64,000 nt of DNA from Lysobacter soyae (GTDB lineage Bacteria; Pseudomonadota; Gammaproteobacteria; Xanthomonadales; Xanthomonadaceae), in the NCBI RefSeq assembly GCF_019551435.1, contig NZ_CP080544.1, forward strand, positions 1,054,001 through 1,118,000, in the 5' to 3' direction. A program made the translations under genes and the position numbers. Each line of letters begins with the position of its first letter. The first letter of the stretch is position 1. The notes below the pieces were generated by a model. The model made no database searches. It saw only the letters and a program-made list of their open reading frames with translations, and was not told the DNA's origin. Positions 27,214-36,858 of this stretch are shown here, piece by piece.

Positions 27214-28634
27214 CGGTCTTTCAGCAACAGCAATCTCGTTTCACTCATGTCTTCGATGGCGTATCGCACGCCTTCACGCCCGATGCCGGAATCTTTGACG
27301 CCCCCATAGGGCATGGCATCGACGCGAATGCTTGGAACGTCGCCGATGACGACGCCGCCGACTTCCAAGATGTCCCATGCGCGCATCGCATGGGAAAGAT
27401 TGGCCGTGAATACGCCGGCCTGAAGACCGAACCGACTCGCATTGACGCGTTTCAGTGCGCTGTCGAAACGTGAGAACGGTTCAATCACCAAGACCGGGCC
27501 GAAAACTTCCTCGGTTTGGAGTTTGGCGTTCGGCGGTACTTGTTCAAAGAGCGCGGGAGGCAGTCGATTGCCGCGCCGCACGCCGCGCACCAACGCTTTT
27601 CCGCCTAGCGCTTCCGCTTCATCCATCCACTCGTCAATGCGCTTTGCCGCGGGAATGTCGATGATCGGGCCGATATCTGTCTTGGGGTGAATCGGGTTGC
27701 CGGATTTCAATGCGCGTACGGCCTTGATCAACCGTGTCTTCAGTTGCGGATAGAGGGATTCGTGAATGTACAAGCGTTGCACGCTGATGCAACTTTGACC
27801 GCTTTGGTAATAGGCGCCGAAAACGATTCGCTCGACCAATGTCCCGAGGTCACAGCCCGGATCCGCGTCAACGATGCAGGCGGCGTTGCCGCCCAATTCC
27901 AAGGTGACCTTCTTGCGACCGGCTTTGGCTTTGAGATCCCAGCCCACCAATCCGCCGGTGAAGGAGAGCAGCGCGATCCGGTCGTCTTCCACCAAGGGTG
28001 CGGCGTCGTCATTGCTGCAAGGCAAAACTGAAAATGCCCCTTCGGGCAATCCCGCGCCGGCCAACACTTCCGCAATGATCAATGCCCCGACCGGTGTGTT
28101 GGCCGCGGGCTTCAGGACAAATGGGCAGCCTGCGGCAATGGCAGGGGCAACTTTGTGCGCCACCAAATTCAGCGGGAAGTTGAAGGGCGTGATGAAACTG
28201 CAGACGCCGATCGGCACGCGTTTGGTGAATCCGCGCAAACCGTCGGCGCGGGGCGAAATGGCCAGTGAAAGGACATCGCCTTGCTCGCGCATCACTTCGC
28301 TGGCGGCAACGCGAAATGTATCGATGAGCCTTGCGACTTCCCCTTTCGCATCTTTGATCGGCTTGCCGGCTTCGACGCACAAGGCCTGTGCCAGCGCGTC
28401 CTGCTTGGACTCGAACGCGCTTACGCAATGCTGCAAGACGCGTTGGCGTTCGTGGACCGGAAGCGCCGCCATAGCAGGTTTGGCGCGCTCGGCTGCGCGA
28501 ATCGCCGCCAGTACATCGGCACGCTTTCCGAACGCGACCTTCCAAGCGACCCGACCGGTGTACTTGTCCAAAACCTCGAGCGTGTGTTCGCTATGTACCG
28601 GTGAACCGGCCAAATAAAAAGGCAAACGCTTCAT
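27210..28634 (-). CDS. NAD(P)-dependent aldehyde dehydrogenase
   Basis: A 474-residue aldehyde dehydrogenase oxidising an aldehyde to the acid. The catalytic Cys282 is in QSGQSCISVQR and the general-base Glu246 in LELGGNAAC; VPIGVCSFITPFNFPLNL forms part of the cofactor site. It resembles the lactaldehyde/glyceraldehyde-3-phosphate-type branch, but the substrate is not certain. Its start overlaps the xseA stop as ATGA. Its TAG stop overlaps the stop of the convergent GGDEF-EAL gene. The kynurenine route lacks an aminomuconate semialdehyde dehydrogenase in this window; this gene is a possible but unproven candidate. Confidence 0.88.
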   Translation of the reverse strand: MKRLPFYLAGSPVHSEHTLEVLDKYTGRVAWKVAFGKRADVLAAIRAAERAKPAMAALPVHERQRVLQHCVSAFESKQDALAQALCVEAGKPIKDAKGEVARLIDTFRVAASEVMREQGDVLSLAISPRADGLRGFTKRVPIGVCSFITPFNFPLNLVAHKVAPAIAAGCPFVLKPAANTPVGALIIAEVLAGAGLPEGAFSVLPCSNDDAAPLVEDDRIALLSFTGGLVGWDLKAKAGRKKVTLELGGNAACIVDADPGCDLGTLVERIVFGAYYQSGQSCISVQRLYIHESLYPQLKTRLIKAVRALKSGNPIHPKTDIGPIIDIPAAKRIDEWMDEAEALGGKALVRGVRRGNRLPPALFEQVPPNAKLQTEEVFGPVLVIEPFSRFDSALKRVNASRFGLQAGVFTANLSHAMRAWDILEVGGVVIGDVPSIRVDAMPYGGVKDSGIGREGVRYAIEDMSETRLLLLKDR

Positions 28635-29977
28635 GGAAGTTTCTCCGTTCCGGTGATGCGCAAAAACAACGTGCCGTCGCTGACCTTGGCATTCAACGAG
28701 TCGCCGGTCGCCACCTGTTCCACCGACACCACCAATTTGCCGGCGGAGTCTTGCAACAAGGCGTATCCGCGGTCTACCGTGGCCAACGGACTGATGGCGT
28801 GCAGCGTCCGGCCCAATCCCTGCAACCTTTGCAGGCGAAGACGCATCAACCGACCGGTGGACTCGGACAGTCTGTGTAGCGCTGTGTCGCTGCGCGCCCG
28901 CAATTCACCCGGAAGTCCGCCCGGATGATTGGCCATGAGGCGCGCGCGTAACTGCCGTAGGCGCGTGAGCCGCTCGTTGTTCTCCATGGCACGGCGATAG
29001 GTGATTCTCGCCCACACCGCATCAGCACGTTCGCGCATCGACTTGAACCGTGACAGCGGCGAGGTTGCCGACAACCGGCGCTCAACTTGGTCAAGATGCC
29101 GGCGCGCCAGATCGAGCCCGTGTCGGTTGCGCTGAGACAGTCGGCGCATGGCGGCGTCGACGCGAATGGCGAGATCTCCAGAAGCGGGCGTGATCAACTC
29201 CGCGGCGGCGGACGGCGTTGCCGCGCGCACATCCGCGGCGAAGTCTGCCAAGGTCGTATCGCTCTCATGCCCGACCGCCGACACGGTGGGTGTTTGCGCC
29301 ACGGCAATGGCGCGCACCAATGATTCGTCATTGAATGCCCATAGATCCTCAAGCGAGCCGCCGCCACGCGTGAGCAGGATGACGTCGTACCGTCGGCTCG
29401 CATCCGCCCATTGCAAGGCCTCGCGGATTTGTCCGGGCGCCGTAACGCCTTGCACTTGAACAGGAATCAGGTCGATGGCGACCAAGGGAAACCGCCGCGA
29501 GATCACACTGATGACATCCCTTACAGCCGCGCCGCTTGGCGACGTGATAACGGCCAAACGTCGCACGAACCGTGGCAGCGTTTGTTTGTTGCGGGGGTCG
29601 AACAGACCTTCGGCTTGCAACTTCTGCCGCAGCAGTTCCAACTGCCGGCGCAGTTCGCCTTCGCCTGCAAGTGTCATGCCATCGGCGATCAACTGGTAAT
29701 CGCCGCGCGGCTCGTACAGCGAAATGCGTCCGTGGACGATCACGCGCGTGCCGTCCTTGGGCTGGAAGTCGAGGCGTTGGCTCTTGGGTTTGAACAATGC
29801 GCAACGCACCTGCGCGCGCTCGTCCTTCAACGTGAAGTACAGGTGGCCGGAGGACGGCCGGGCCAGATTGCCGATTTCGCCCTCCACCTGGATGTCTGAA
29901 AACATATCTTCCAGAGCGTTGCGGGCGAGGCTGTTGAGTTGGCTGGGGGTGAGAACGGGCTCATCTGGGGTGCGCAT
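28631..29977 (-). CDS. xseA: Exodeoxyribonuclease VII large subunit
   Basis: A 448-residue large subunit of the ExoVII single-strand nuclease. An N-terminal OB fold (VEGEIGNLARPSSGHLYFTL) is followed by the catalytic domain with LAVITSPSGAAVRDVI, LLTRGGGSLEDLWAFNDE and SAVGHESDTTLADFAAD, then a long Arg/Leu-rich coiled-coil part and a C-terminal tail. A TATGCT hexamer lies six bases upstream of the ATG at 29977, and there is no Shine-Dalgarno. The small subunit gene xseB is not in the window. Confidence 0.97.
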   Translation of the reverse strand: MRTPDEPVLTPSQLNSLARNALEDMFSDIQVEGEIGNLARPSSGHLYFTLKDERAQVRCALFKPKSQRLDFQPKDGTRVIVHGRISLYEPRGDYQLIADGMTLAGEGELRRQLELLRQKLQAEGLFDPRNKQTLPRFVRRLAVITSPSGAAVRDVISVISRRFPLVAIDLIPVQVQGVTAPGQIREALQWADASRRYDVILLTRGGGSLEDLWAFNDESLVRAIAVAQTPTVSAVGHESDTTLADFAADVRAATPSAAAELITPASGDLAIRVDAAMRRLSQRNRHGLDLARRHLDQVERRLSATSPLSRFKSMRERADAVWARITYRRAMENNERLTRLRQLRARLMANHPGGLPGELRARSDTALHRLSESTGRLMRLRLQRLQGLGRTLHAISPLATVDRGYALLQDSAGKLVVSVEQVATGDSLNAKVSDGTLFLRITGTEKLP

Positions 29978-30024
29978 GGGATCAGCATAACGATTCAGCC
30001 ATGGTCAGAAGGTAAAATGCGCCC

Positions 30025-31290
30025 ATGAACCTTGAATCTCGTGACGATTCCAACGAATCCCTCGGCACCGGCGCTCGCAAGCCGACGTTGCCCGTGCAAG
30101 TCGGCAAGATTTGGGTCGGTGGGGCGCACCCGGTCGTCGTGCAATCCATGACGAATACGGACACGGCGGACATCGATTCGACGGTCAAACAAGTGGCAGC
30201 ACTTTGGCGTGCGGGTTCGGAACTCGTCCGTGTCACGGTGAACAATTCTGAGTCCGCCAAGGCCATTCCGAAGATTGTCGAGAAGTTGGCCATGATGGGC
30301 ATCGAGGTGCCCATCATCGGTGACTTCCACTACAACGGTCACACGCTGTTGTCCGAAGAGCCCGCCTGTGCGGAAATGTTGGCGAAATACCGGATCAATC
30401 CGGGCAACGTGGGCTTCGGCAAGAAAAAAGACACGCAATTCGCTCAATTGATCGAGTTCGCCATCCGTTACGGCAAGCCGGTGCGTATTGGTGCCAACTG
30501 GGGCTCGCTGGATCAAAGCCTGGCCGCCCGGTTGATGGATGAAAACCACCTGCGTGCGCAACCGTGGGATGCGGGGCGCGTGCTTCGTGAAGCGCTGATT
30601 TTGTCGGCCATTGATTCTGCGGAGCGCGCCGTCGAATTGGGACTCGCGCGCGACAAGATCATCCTGAGCGCGAAAGTCAGCGGCGTTCAAGAATTGATCG
30701 CGGTCTACCGTGATCTGTCCAAACGTAGCGATTTCGCCCTGCATTTGGGCTTGACCGAGGCGGGAATCGGTAGCAAGGGCATTGTCGCCAGCAGTGCCGC
30801 CCTAGCCGTGCTGATGCAGGAAGGCATCGGCGATACCATCCGGATTTCCTTGACGCCGGAGCCCGGTGCGCCGCGTACCCAGGAAGTGATCGTGGCCCAG
30901 GAATTGCTGCAAACCATGGGTTTGCGTGCGTTTACGCCGATGGTCACCGCTTGCCCGGGATGCGGTCGCACGACTTCCGAGTTCTTCCAAGAACTTGCGA
31001 AAGTGGTGCAAAACCATGTGCGCGAACGCATGTCGGAATGGAAAGTCAGCCGACCCGGTGCCGAAAACATGACGCTCGCCGTCATGGGGTGCATCGTCAA
31101 CGGACCCGGCGAATCCCGTCATGCAAATATCGGTATCTCGTTGCCGGGTACCGGTGAATCCCCCGCAGCGCCGGTTTTCATCGATGGTGAGAAGAAAGTG
31201 ACCTTGCGCGGCGAAAACATCGCGGAAGAATTCATTGGCATCATCGACGACTACGTGGAAACGCATTACGCGCGCATCGTCGAGGCCTGA
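30025..31290 (+). CDS. ispG: 4-Hydroxy-3-methylbut-2-enyl-diphosphate synthase
   Basis: A 421-residue MEP-pathway enzyme that converts MEcPP to HMBPP using a 4Fe-4S cluster. The cluster cysteines are in [13 protein letters not shown] and [27 protein letters not shown] and the GVTGSG-like barrel segments fit the family. The start ATG at 30025 is preceded by TAAAAT (30013-30018) and six bases, suggesting a leaderless mRNA. It is divergent from xseA and convergent with a DMT permease after 21 bases. Confidence 0.97.
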   Translation: MNLESRDDSNESLGTGARKPTLPVQVGKIWVGGAHPVVVQSMTNTDTADIDSTVKQVAALWRAGSELVRVTVNNSESAKAIPKIVEKLAMMGIEVPIIGDFHYNGHTLLSEEPACAEMLAKYRINPGNVGFGKKKDTQFAQLIEFAIRYGKPVRIGANWGSLDQSLAARLMDENHLRAQPWDAGRVLREALILSAIDSAERAVELGLARDKIILSAKVSGVQELIAVYRDLSKRSDFALHLGLTEAGIGSKGIVASSAALAVLMQEGIGDTIRISLTPEPGAPRTQEVIVAQELLQTMGLRAFTPMVTACPGCGRTTSEFFQELAKVVQNHVRERMSEWKVSRPGAENMTLAVMGCIVNGPGESRHANIGISLPGTGESPAAPVFIDGEKKVTLRGENIAEEFIGIIDDYVETHYARIVEA

Positions 31291-31311
31291 TTACCCGCGT
31301 CGCCGCAGCGT

Positions 31312-32244
31312 CTAGTTGCCGCCTGGCTCGGCGCCGCTGGAGGGCTGCATGCTCTTGTTTTGCCGCGCCAGCTTGGCTTCACGATGTGAGATATAGGCAG
31401 TTGCGCTCAAGATGATGGCAGCACCACCAAGCGTCCAACCGTCCATGCTCTCTCCGAACAGTGCCCAGCCCGCGAAGGTCACGATGGGCAGCTGGACAAA
31501 GCTGATCGGTGTGAGGGCGGAGACGTCGCCGATATCCAATGCGCGCGTCCAGAGCAACTGTCCGACCGTGCCCAAAATACCGGAAGCGGCGAGCCAAATC
31601 CACGCCTGACCTTGGGGCCAGTGCCAAACAAATAACGCGGGTACCAAGGACATCGGAATCCAGAACGCGTAGGTCCAAAACACAATGGTGTTTGGCGTGT
31701 CGTTCTTGGTGAGTTGCTTGATTTGAATGGCGACGATCGCGGTGATCACGGCAGCACTGATGGCCACGAGTGCGCCGATGGAGAACGCGTGCGACCACGG
31801 CCGAACGATGACGAGCATGCCGATGAAGCCGATCACCACCGCCATCCAGCGTCTGGCCCGCACTTTTTCGCCTAACAACAACGCGGCCGCAATGGTGGCG
31901 AAGATCGGCGATGAGTAGGCGAGGGCAATGGCCTGCGACAACGGCAAATTCGCGATGGCCCAGAAGCCACAAAACATGCTGACCACGCCAATCAGACAGC
32001 GTATGAAATAGCGTCCCAACTGATTGGATTTCACCCCAGCGGCGAGTTCGCGTGGCGTCGCCCGCTGTCGCAACAACGGCATGAAGATCACTGGCAATGC
32101 GGCCAAGCCACCGAAAAGATTGCGGAAGAAAGCCACTTCCCAAGTCGGTTCGGTTTTCGACGCCAAGCGGATGGTGATGGCCATCAACCCGAATCCCACC
32201 GTCGAGGCCAACATCAACAACGGTGCCTGAAAGTTGCGATTCAT
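31312..32244 (-). CDS. DMT/EamA family permease
   Basis: A 310-residue inner membrane protein with about ten hydrophobic segments in two EamA repeats, as in drug/metabolite exporters. Typical repeat marks are EVAFFRNLFGGLAALPV early in repeat 1, SSPIFATIAAALLLGEKV ending it, and PIVTFAGWALFGESMDGW ending repeat 2. The short polar C-terminal tail is cytoplasmic. Substrate cannot be predicted. It starts four bases after the murB stop and is the last gene of the run pyrD-murB-DMT. Confidence 0.9.
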   Translation of the reverse strand: MNRNFQAPLLMLASTVGFGLMAITIRLASKTEPTWEVAFFRNLFGGLAALPVIFMPLLRQRATPRELAAGVKSNQLGRYFIRCLIGVVSMFCGFWAIANLPLSQAIALAYSSPIFATIAAALLLGEKVRARRWMAVVIGFIGMLVIVRPWSHAFSIGALVAISAAVITAIVAIQIKQLTKNDTPNTIVFWTYAFWIPMSLVPALFVWHWPQGQAWIWLAASGILGTVGQLLWTRALDIGDVSALTPISFVQLPIVTFAGWALFGESMDGWTLGGAAIILSATAYISHREAKLARQNKSMQPSSGAEPGGN

Positions 32245-32248
32245 GCGT

Positions 32249-33280
32249 TTACCAATGGCCGCCGATCAAACGTGGCTCGGGATGCAACGGTACGCCGAAC
32301 TTTTGCTCGACGGCCTCTGCGACATCGCGCGCGACCTGCAGGACTTCGCTGCCACTCGCCCCGCCATGATTCACAAGCACCAGCGCGTGACGATCGGAGA
32401 CGCCGGCTTTGCCGCGCGTATAGCCTTTCATCCCGGATTGCTCGATCAACCAAGCCGCCGACAATTTGCGGGTGCCTTCGATCCCGGAGGGATGCGTCGG
32501 CATCTGCGGATATTTCGCCGCCAAGGCCTCCGAAAAGGCATCGCTCAATATCGGATTCTTGAAGAAACTGCCGGCGTTGCCGATCACTTGCGGGTCGGGA
32601 AGCTTACGCAAGCGCTCGCGAATCACCGCTTGGGCGACATCGACCGGTGTCGGCTCCGACACCCCTGCGCGTGTGAGCGCATCACGAATACCGGCGTAAT
32701 CCAGCACCAGTTGCGGCTGCGTGCTGAGGTTGAATTCAACGCGCGTGATGAAGTAGCGGTCGGGTTCGTGCTTGAAACGGCTGTCGCGATAGCTGAACTC
32801 GCACGCGTCGTGCATGAATGTCACCGGCATGCCGGCACGCCGATCCCATGCTTCCACATGCGCGATGCGGTCCATGACTTCGACGCCGTACGCACCGATG
32901 TTCTGCACCGGTGAGGCGCCGACCGTGCCGGGAATCAAGGCAAGATTTTCCAGACCGTACCAGCCGTTTTCCAAAGTCTGCATGACGAATTCATGCCAGG
33001 ATTTTCCGGCTGCACAACTGACACGGATTTGCCCGTTGCCCATATCGGTTCCGGAAACGGACTCGTCGACGATGCGCAGCACCGACGCGGGCGGAGCGAC
33101 GAAAACGACGTTGCTGCCGGACCCCAGCAAGAGCAAATCCGCTGATTCGTGCGCGGAAATCGCCGCCTCGAACGCGTCGAGCTCGTCGATCTCGATCAAG
33201 GTGTCGGCAGCGACGTCAATCCCAAAGGTGTTCAGGAACTTGAGCGATGCGTTGCGGCTGACGCGAAATCCTTGGCTCAT
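32249..33280 (-). CDS. murB: UDP-N-acetylenolpyruvoylglucosamine reductase
   Basis: A 343-residue FAD enzyme reducing enolpyruvyl-UDP-GlcNAc to UDP-MurNAc with NADPH, the second committed step of peptidoglycan synthesis. FAD-binding [31 protein letters not shown], the catalytic Ser in [10 protein letters not shown] and the late [15 protein letters not shown] are seen; the length is that of type I MurB (E. coli 342). The ATG at 33280 overlaps the pyrD stop (ATGA); an extension upstream is not family-like. Confidence 0.97.
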   Translation of the reverse strand: MSQGFRVSRNASLKFLNTFGIDVAADTLIEIDELDAFEAAISAHESADLLLLGSGSNVVFVAPPASVLRIVDESVSGTDMGNGQIRVSCAAGKSWHEFVMQTLENGWYGLENLALIPGTVGASPVQNIGAYGVEVMDRIAHVEAWDRRAGMPVTFMHDACEFSYRDSRFKHEPDRYFITRVEFNLSTQPQLVLDYAGIRDALTRAGVSEPTPVDVAQAVIRERLRKLPDPQVIGNAGSFFKNPILSDAFSEALAAKYPQMPTHPSGIEGTRKLSAAWLIEQSGMKGYTRGKAGVSDRHALVLVNHGGASGSEVLQVARDVAEAVEQKFGVPLHPEPRLIGGHW

Positions 33281-34347
33281 GGAAGATTCGCGATACCCGA
33301 AGCACGGTCGACTTTTCGACGCCGAATGGCCTCCGCGCATTCCGCAATCAATCGCGGCCCGCGATACACAAATCCCGTATACAACTGCACCAAGGTGGCG
33401 CCGGCAGCCGTCTTGGCAACCGCATCCGCACCTTTGCAAATGCCGCCCACACCGATGACGGGAATCGAATCATCCAAGCGGGAGCAGAGCCTGCGCAGGC
33501 AGCTGGTCGAGCGCGCCAACAACGGGCCGCCGGAAAGTCCGCCGGCTTCGGCCGCCTGCGGATAGGCTTGTACGGTCAAACGCGAGATCGTGGTGTTGGT
33601 CGCGATGACGCCGTCGACTTTGAGTTCGGTGAACACACGCGCCGCCGCGTCAATATCGGGCTCGGCAAGATCCGGAGAGAGTTTCACCAGCACCGGCACA
33701 CGGCGTCCGTGTCGGGTTGCCAGTTGCTCGCGACGCTCGAACAATGAGGCGATCAAACGGCGCAAGGCCTGTTCTTCCTGCAGCTCGCGCAATCCCATTG
33801 TATTCGGTGACGAGATATTGACCGTGACATAGTCCGCCAATGGATAGGCGCGTTCGAAGCAGGTGACATAGTCACGCCACGCCGAATCGTTGTCCGTATC
33901 TTTGTTCTTGCCGATATTGATGCCGAGAATGCCGGGTTTCTTGTTCGCGCGTACGAATCGCGAGGCTTCCAAATTGCGGATGGCGGCGTCCATCCCGTCA
34001 TTGTTGAAGCCCATCCGGTTAATGATGGCGTTCTCTTCCGGAATACGGAACAAACGCGGTTTCGGATTCCCCGATTGCGGACGCGGTGTGATGGTGCCGA
34101 CTTCGACAAAGCCGAAGCCCAGCGCGAACAAGGCGTCCACGTGTCCGGCATTTTTGTCGAGTCCCGCTGCCAATCCCACCGCGTTCGGAAAGTCCAAACC
34201 GAACACGCGAACCGGATGCGAGGGCGGACGTTTGGTCAGCAATGACGTCAGACCCAACGCGTGCATCCGGTCCAAGCCCGCCAGCGTGGCGCTATGGGCC
34301 CGCTCGGGGTCCATACGCATCAGAAACGGTCGCGCAATCGGATACAC
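33277..34347 (-). CDS. pyrD: Dihydroorotate dehydrogenase (quinone), class 2
   Basis: A 356-residue membrane-associated flavoprotein oxidising dihydroorotate to orotate with quinone reduction. [49 protein letters not shown] and the catalytic Ser region [15 protein letters not shown] define class 2. I chose GTG 34347, two bases after the preceding stop, because it gives [17 protein letters not shown] right at the start, matching the E. coli N terminus; the longer frame upstream is not conserved. Confidence 0.95.
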   Translation of the reverse strand: MYPIARPFLMRMDPERAHSATLAGLDRMHALGLTSLLTKRPPSHPVRVFGLDFPNAVGLAAGLDKNAGHVDALFALGFGFVEVGTITPRPQSGNPKPRLFRIPEENAIINRMGFNNDGMDAAIRNLEASRFVRANKKPGILGINIGKNKDTDNDSAWRDYVTCFERAYPLADYVTVNISSPNTMGLRELQEEQALRRLIASLFERREQLATRHGRRVPVLVKLSPDLAEPDIDAAARVFTELKVDGVIATNTTISRLTVQAYPQAAEAGGLSGGPLLARSTSCLRRLCSRLDDSIPVIGVGGICKGADAVAKTAAGATLVQLYTGFVYRGPRLIAECAEAIRRRKVDRASGIANLP

Positions 34348-34349
34348 GA

Positions 34350-35879
34350 TCAGAAATCGAACTTGATGCCTTGCGCCAAAGGCAGTGCGTCGGAGTAGTT
34401 GATGGTGTTGGTTTGTCGACGCATATAGGCTTTCCATGCGTCCGAACCGGATTCACGACCACCACCGGTTTCCTTCTCACCACCGAACGCGCCGCCGATT
34501 TCCGCGCCCGAGGTGCCGATATTGACGTTGGCGATGCCGCAGTCGGAACCGGTTGCGGCGAGGAAGGCTTCGGCACGCTTCAGATCGGTAGTGAAAATCG
34601 CCGACGACAGGCCCTGAGGCACAGCATTTTGCATGTCGATCGCTTGATCGATGTCGCTGTATTTCATGACATACAGGATCGGTGCAAATGTTTCGTGTTG
34701 CACCACTTCCGCGTCGTTGCCGAGTCCGGTCACGATTGCCGGCTTCACGAAGAAACCTTTGCCTTCGATGGCGGTACCGCCGATCTCGACGTTGCCGCCG
34801 GCGGCTTTGGCTTTGGCGATCGAATCCAGGAACGCGTCGACGGCATCCGAGGAATTCAACGGACCGACCAGGTTGGCCGGATTGGTCGGATCGCCGATTT
34901 TGCCTTCGACTTGGCCGTAGGCGGTGATCAACTTGGCGAGCACGTTGTCGTAAATGGATTCGTGCACGATCAATCGGCGCGTCGTGGTGCAACGTTGGCC
35001 ACACGTGCCGACGGCGCCAAACACAATGGCCGGAATCGCCAGTTTCAAATCAGCGCTTTCATCGACGATGATGGCGTTGTTGCCGCCCAGCTCGAGCAAG
35101 GAACGTCCCATGCGACGTGCGACACGTTCGCCGACAATGCGGCCCACTTTGGTGGAGCCGGTGAAGCTCACCAAGGCCACGCGTTTGTCATCAACGAAGT
35201 CCTGCGCCAATTCGGTGCCGGCATCGTTGAAAAGGAAGAAGATGTCCGGGAAGCCGGCAGCCTTCAAGGCGGCGTTGCAAATTTTCATGGACGCGATCGC
35301 CGAGAGCGGCGTCTTCGGCGAGGGCTTCCACACGGTGATATTGCCGCAGACGGCGGCGACAAAGCTGTTCCATGCCCACACCGCGACCGGAAAGTTGAAC
35401 GCGCTGATGACACCGACAATGCCGATCGGATGCCATTGTTCGTACATGCGATGGCCCGGGCGCTCACTGTGCATGGTCAAGCCGTAAAGCTGACGCGACA
35501 AGCCAACCGCAAATTCGCCGATGTCGATCATTTCTTGGACTTCGCCGTCGCCTTCGGGTTTGGACTTGCCCATTTCCAGCGCCACCAGCGAACCCAATGC
35601 GTCTTTGTTGGCACGCAAGGCGTCGGCACACAGACGGATGGCTTCGCCGCGCTTGGGTGCCGGCACTTTGCGCCAGGCTTTGAAGGCCGCGTCGGCACGC
35701 GCCATCATCGTGTCGTAGTCGGCGCGACTGCTGGCATGGACTTTGCCCAAGACTTCGCCGGTGGTCGGATTGACCGGCTCAAGCACGCCGGCATCACGCG
35801 TTTGCGACCACTCGCTGTTGCCGAGATAGGTGCCGGATTCGGTGTCATTCAAGCCGAGGGCGGTCAGTACAGGGTGCAT
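34350..35879 (-). CDS. amaB: ALDH7-type aldehyde dehydrogenase (aminoadipate semialdehyde type)
   Basis: A 509-residue aldehyde dehydrogenase of the ALDH7/antiquitin branch, whose known substrates include L-2-aminoadipate 6-semialdehyde in lysine breakdown and betaine or other aldehydes. The catalytic Cys297 is in [17 protein letters not shown] and Glu263 in [30 protein letters not shown] is typical of ALDH7. The start ATG 35879 lies about 40 bases after the tRNA gene. The gene symbol follows the Pseudomonas lysine pathway and is less certain than the family. Confidence 0.88.
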   Translation of the reverse strand: MHPVLTALGLNDTESGTYLGNSEWSQTRDAGVLEPVNPTTGEVLGKVHASSRADYDTMMARADAAFKAWRKVPAPKRGEAIRLCADALRANKDALGSLVALEMGKSKPEGDGEVQEMIDIGEFAVGLSRQLYGLTMHSERPGHRMYEQWHPIGIVGVISAFNFPVAVWAWNSFVAAVCGNITVWKPSPKTPLSAIASMKICNAALKAAGFPDIFFLFNDAGTELAQDFVDDKRVALVSFTGSTKVGRIVGERVARRMGRSLLELGGNNAIIVDESADLKLAIPAIVFGAVGTCGQRCTTTRRLIVHESIYDNVLAKLITAYGQVEGKIGDPTNPANLVGPLNSSDAVDAFLDSIAKAKAAGGNVEIGGTAIEGKGFFVKPAIVTGLGNDAEVVQHETFAPILYVMKYSDIDQAIDMQNAVPQGLSSAIFTTDLKRAEAFLAATGSDCGIANVNIGTSGAEIGGAFGGEKETGGGRESGSDAWKAYMRRQTNTINYSDALPLAQGIKFDF

Positions 35880-35920
35880 GGGAACTCCGTGATGTATTTC
35901 GAAAACGCAAGACTGGCATG

Positions 35921-35994
35921 TGACCCCGGCGCGATTCGAACGCACGACCTGTCCCTTAGGAGGGGACCGCTCTATCCAGCTGAGCTACGGGGCC
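35921..35994 (-). tRNA. tRNA-Arg, anticodon CCU (reads AGG)
   Basis: Read on the minus strand, a full cloverleaf is seen: acceptor stem GGCCCCG with CGGGGTC, D arm with AGCTCAGCTGGATAGAGC, anticodon stem GTCCC/GGGAC around loop CTCCTAA (anticodon CCT), and T arm with TTCGAAT loop. The discriminator base is A. The bases after it read CAT, so the terminal CCA is not encoded and must be added by a CCA-adding enzyme. It lies between thiD and the ALDH7 gene, both on the same strand. Confidence 0.97.
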
Positions 35995-36054
35995 AAAGGT
36001 CAGACATGAAGGAAGGCACAAGGATACCTCATGCCTGTTCAGGATGAGCTTGAT

Positions 36055-36852
36055 TCAGTGGATGTGTCGTAGCAAATGCAGTTGTCCCCGACCCACGGAA
36101 TAGCCTTGTTTCAAGGCTTCTGAAACAAATTCACTTGCATTGGCGCAGGCGCGGGGCAGGGTTGCACCTTTGGCGAGTTGCGCGGCAATGGCCGAGGCGA
36201 AAGTGCAACCGGTGCCATGGGCTTCGACGGCAAGTCGCGGGTGGACGAACTCGAAGTGCTCGCCGGCCATGAACAGTCGATCTGTTACTAGCGATCCTTC
36301 TTCCAAATGGGCGCCCTTGGCCATGACCGCTGCGGCGCCAAGCGACAGCAGCTTCTGCGCAGCTGCTTGCAGGGCTTCTGCCGTGCGAATCGGCATGCCC
36401 GTCAAGGTCTCGAGTTCGGGAACGTTGGGTGTGACAACACAGGCCAACGGCAGCAATCGTCGAATCAAGGTATCGACTGCATCGGCGGCCAACAAACGCG
36501 CACCGGAAGTCGCGATCATGACCGGGTCAAGGACGACATTCGTGGCCCGGTGGGCGAGCAGGGCATCGGCCACAGTGTCGATGATCGTGGTATTGGCCAA
36601 CATTCCGATCTTGACGGCGGCGATGTCGAAATCATCGAAGCATGCGTCGATTTGCGCACGGACAAATGACGCGGCGGGCACTTCGACCGCTTGCACGCCG
36701 CGGGTGTTTTGCGCGGTGAGTGCCGCAATTGCGGAAAGACCATGAACACCCAAGGCCGCGAATGTTTTGAGATCCGCTTGAATGCCGGCGCCACCGCCGG
36801 AGTCGGATCCGGCGATGGTCAGTGCACATTGCGGCACGCGCACGTCACTCAT
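36055..36852 (-). CDS. thiD: Hydroxymethylpyrimidine/phosphomethylpyrimidine kinase
   Basis: A 265-residue ribokinase-fold enzyme that makes HMP diphosphate for thiamine synthesis. TIAGSDSGGGAGIQADLKTF at the start, VVLDPVMIATSG, and the anion-hole GTGCTFASAIAAQLA near residues 213-227 are diagnostic. It begins six bases after the phoH stop and is followed by the tRNA gene after 60 bases. A weak hairpin (CTCAT-CCTG pairing with CAGG-C-ATGAG) lies between them but lacks a T-run. Confidence 0.96.
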   Translation of the reverse strand: MSDVRVPQCALTIAGSDSGGGAGIQADLKTFAALGVHGLSAIAALTAQNTRGVQAVEVPAASFVRAQIDACFDDFDIAAVKIGMLANTTIIDTVADALLAHRATNVVLDPVMIATSGARLLAADAVDTLIRRLLPLACVVTPNVPELETLTGMPIRTAEALQAAAQKLLSLGAAAVMAKGAHLEEGSLVTDRLFMAGEHFEFVHPRLAVEAHGTGCTFASAIAAQLAKGATLPRACANASEFVSEALKQGYSVGRGQLHLLRHIH

Positions 36853-36858
36853 CGCAGG

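Noticed and set aside
34242-36047. 601-residue plus-strand frame covering ALDH7 and the tRNA
   Set aside because: Runs antisense through a conserved dehydrogenase and a tRNA gene; not a plausible coding region.
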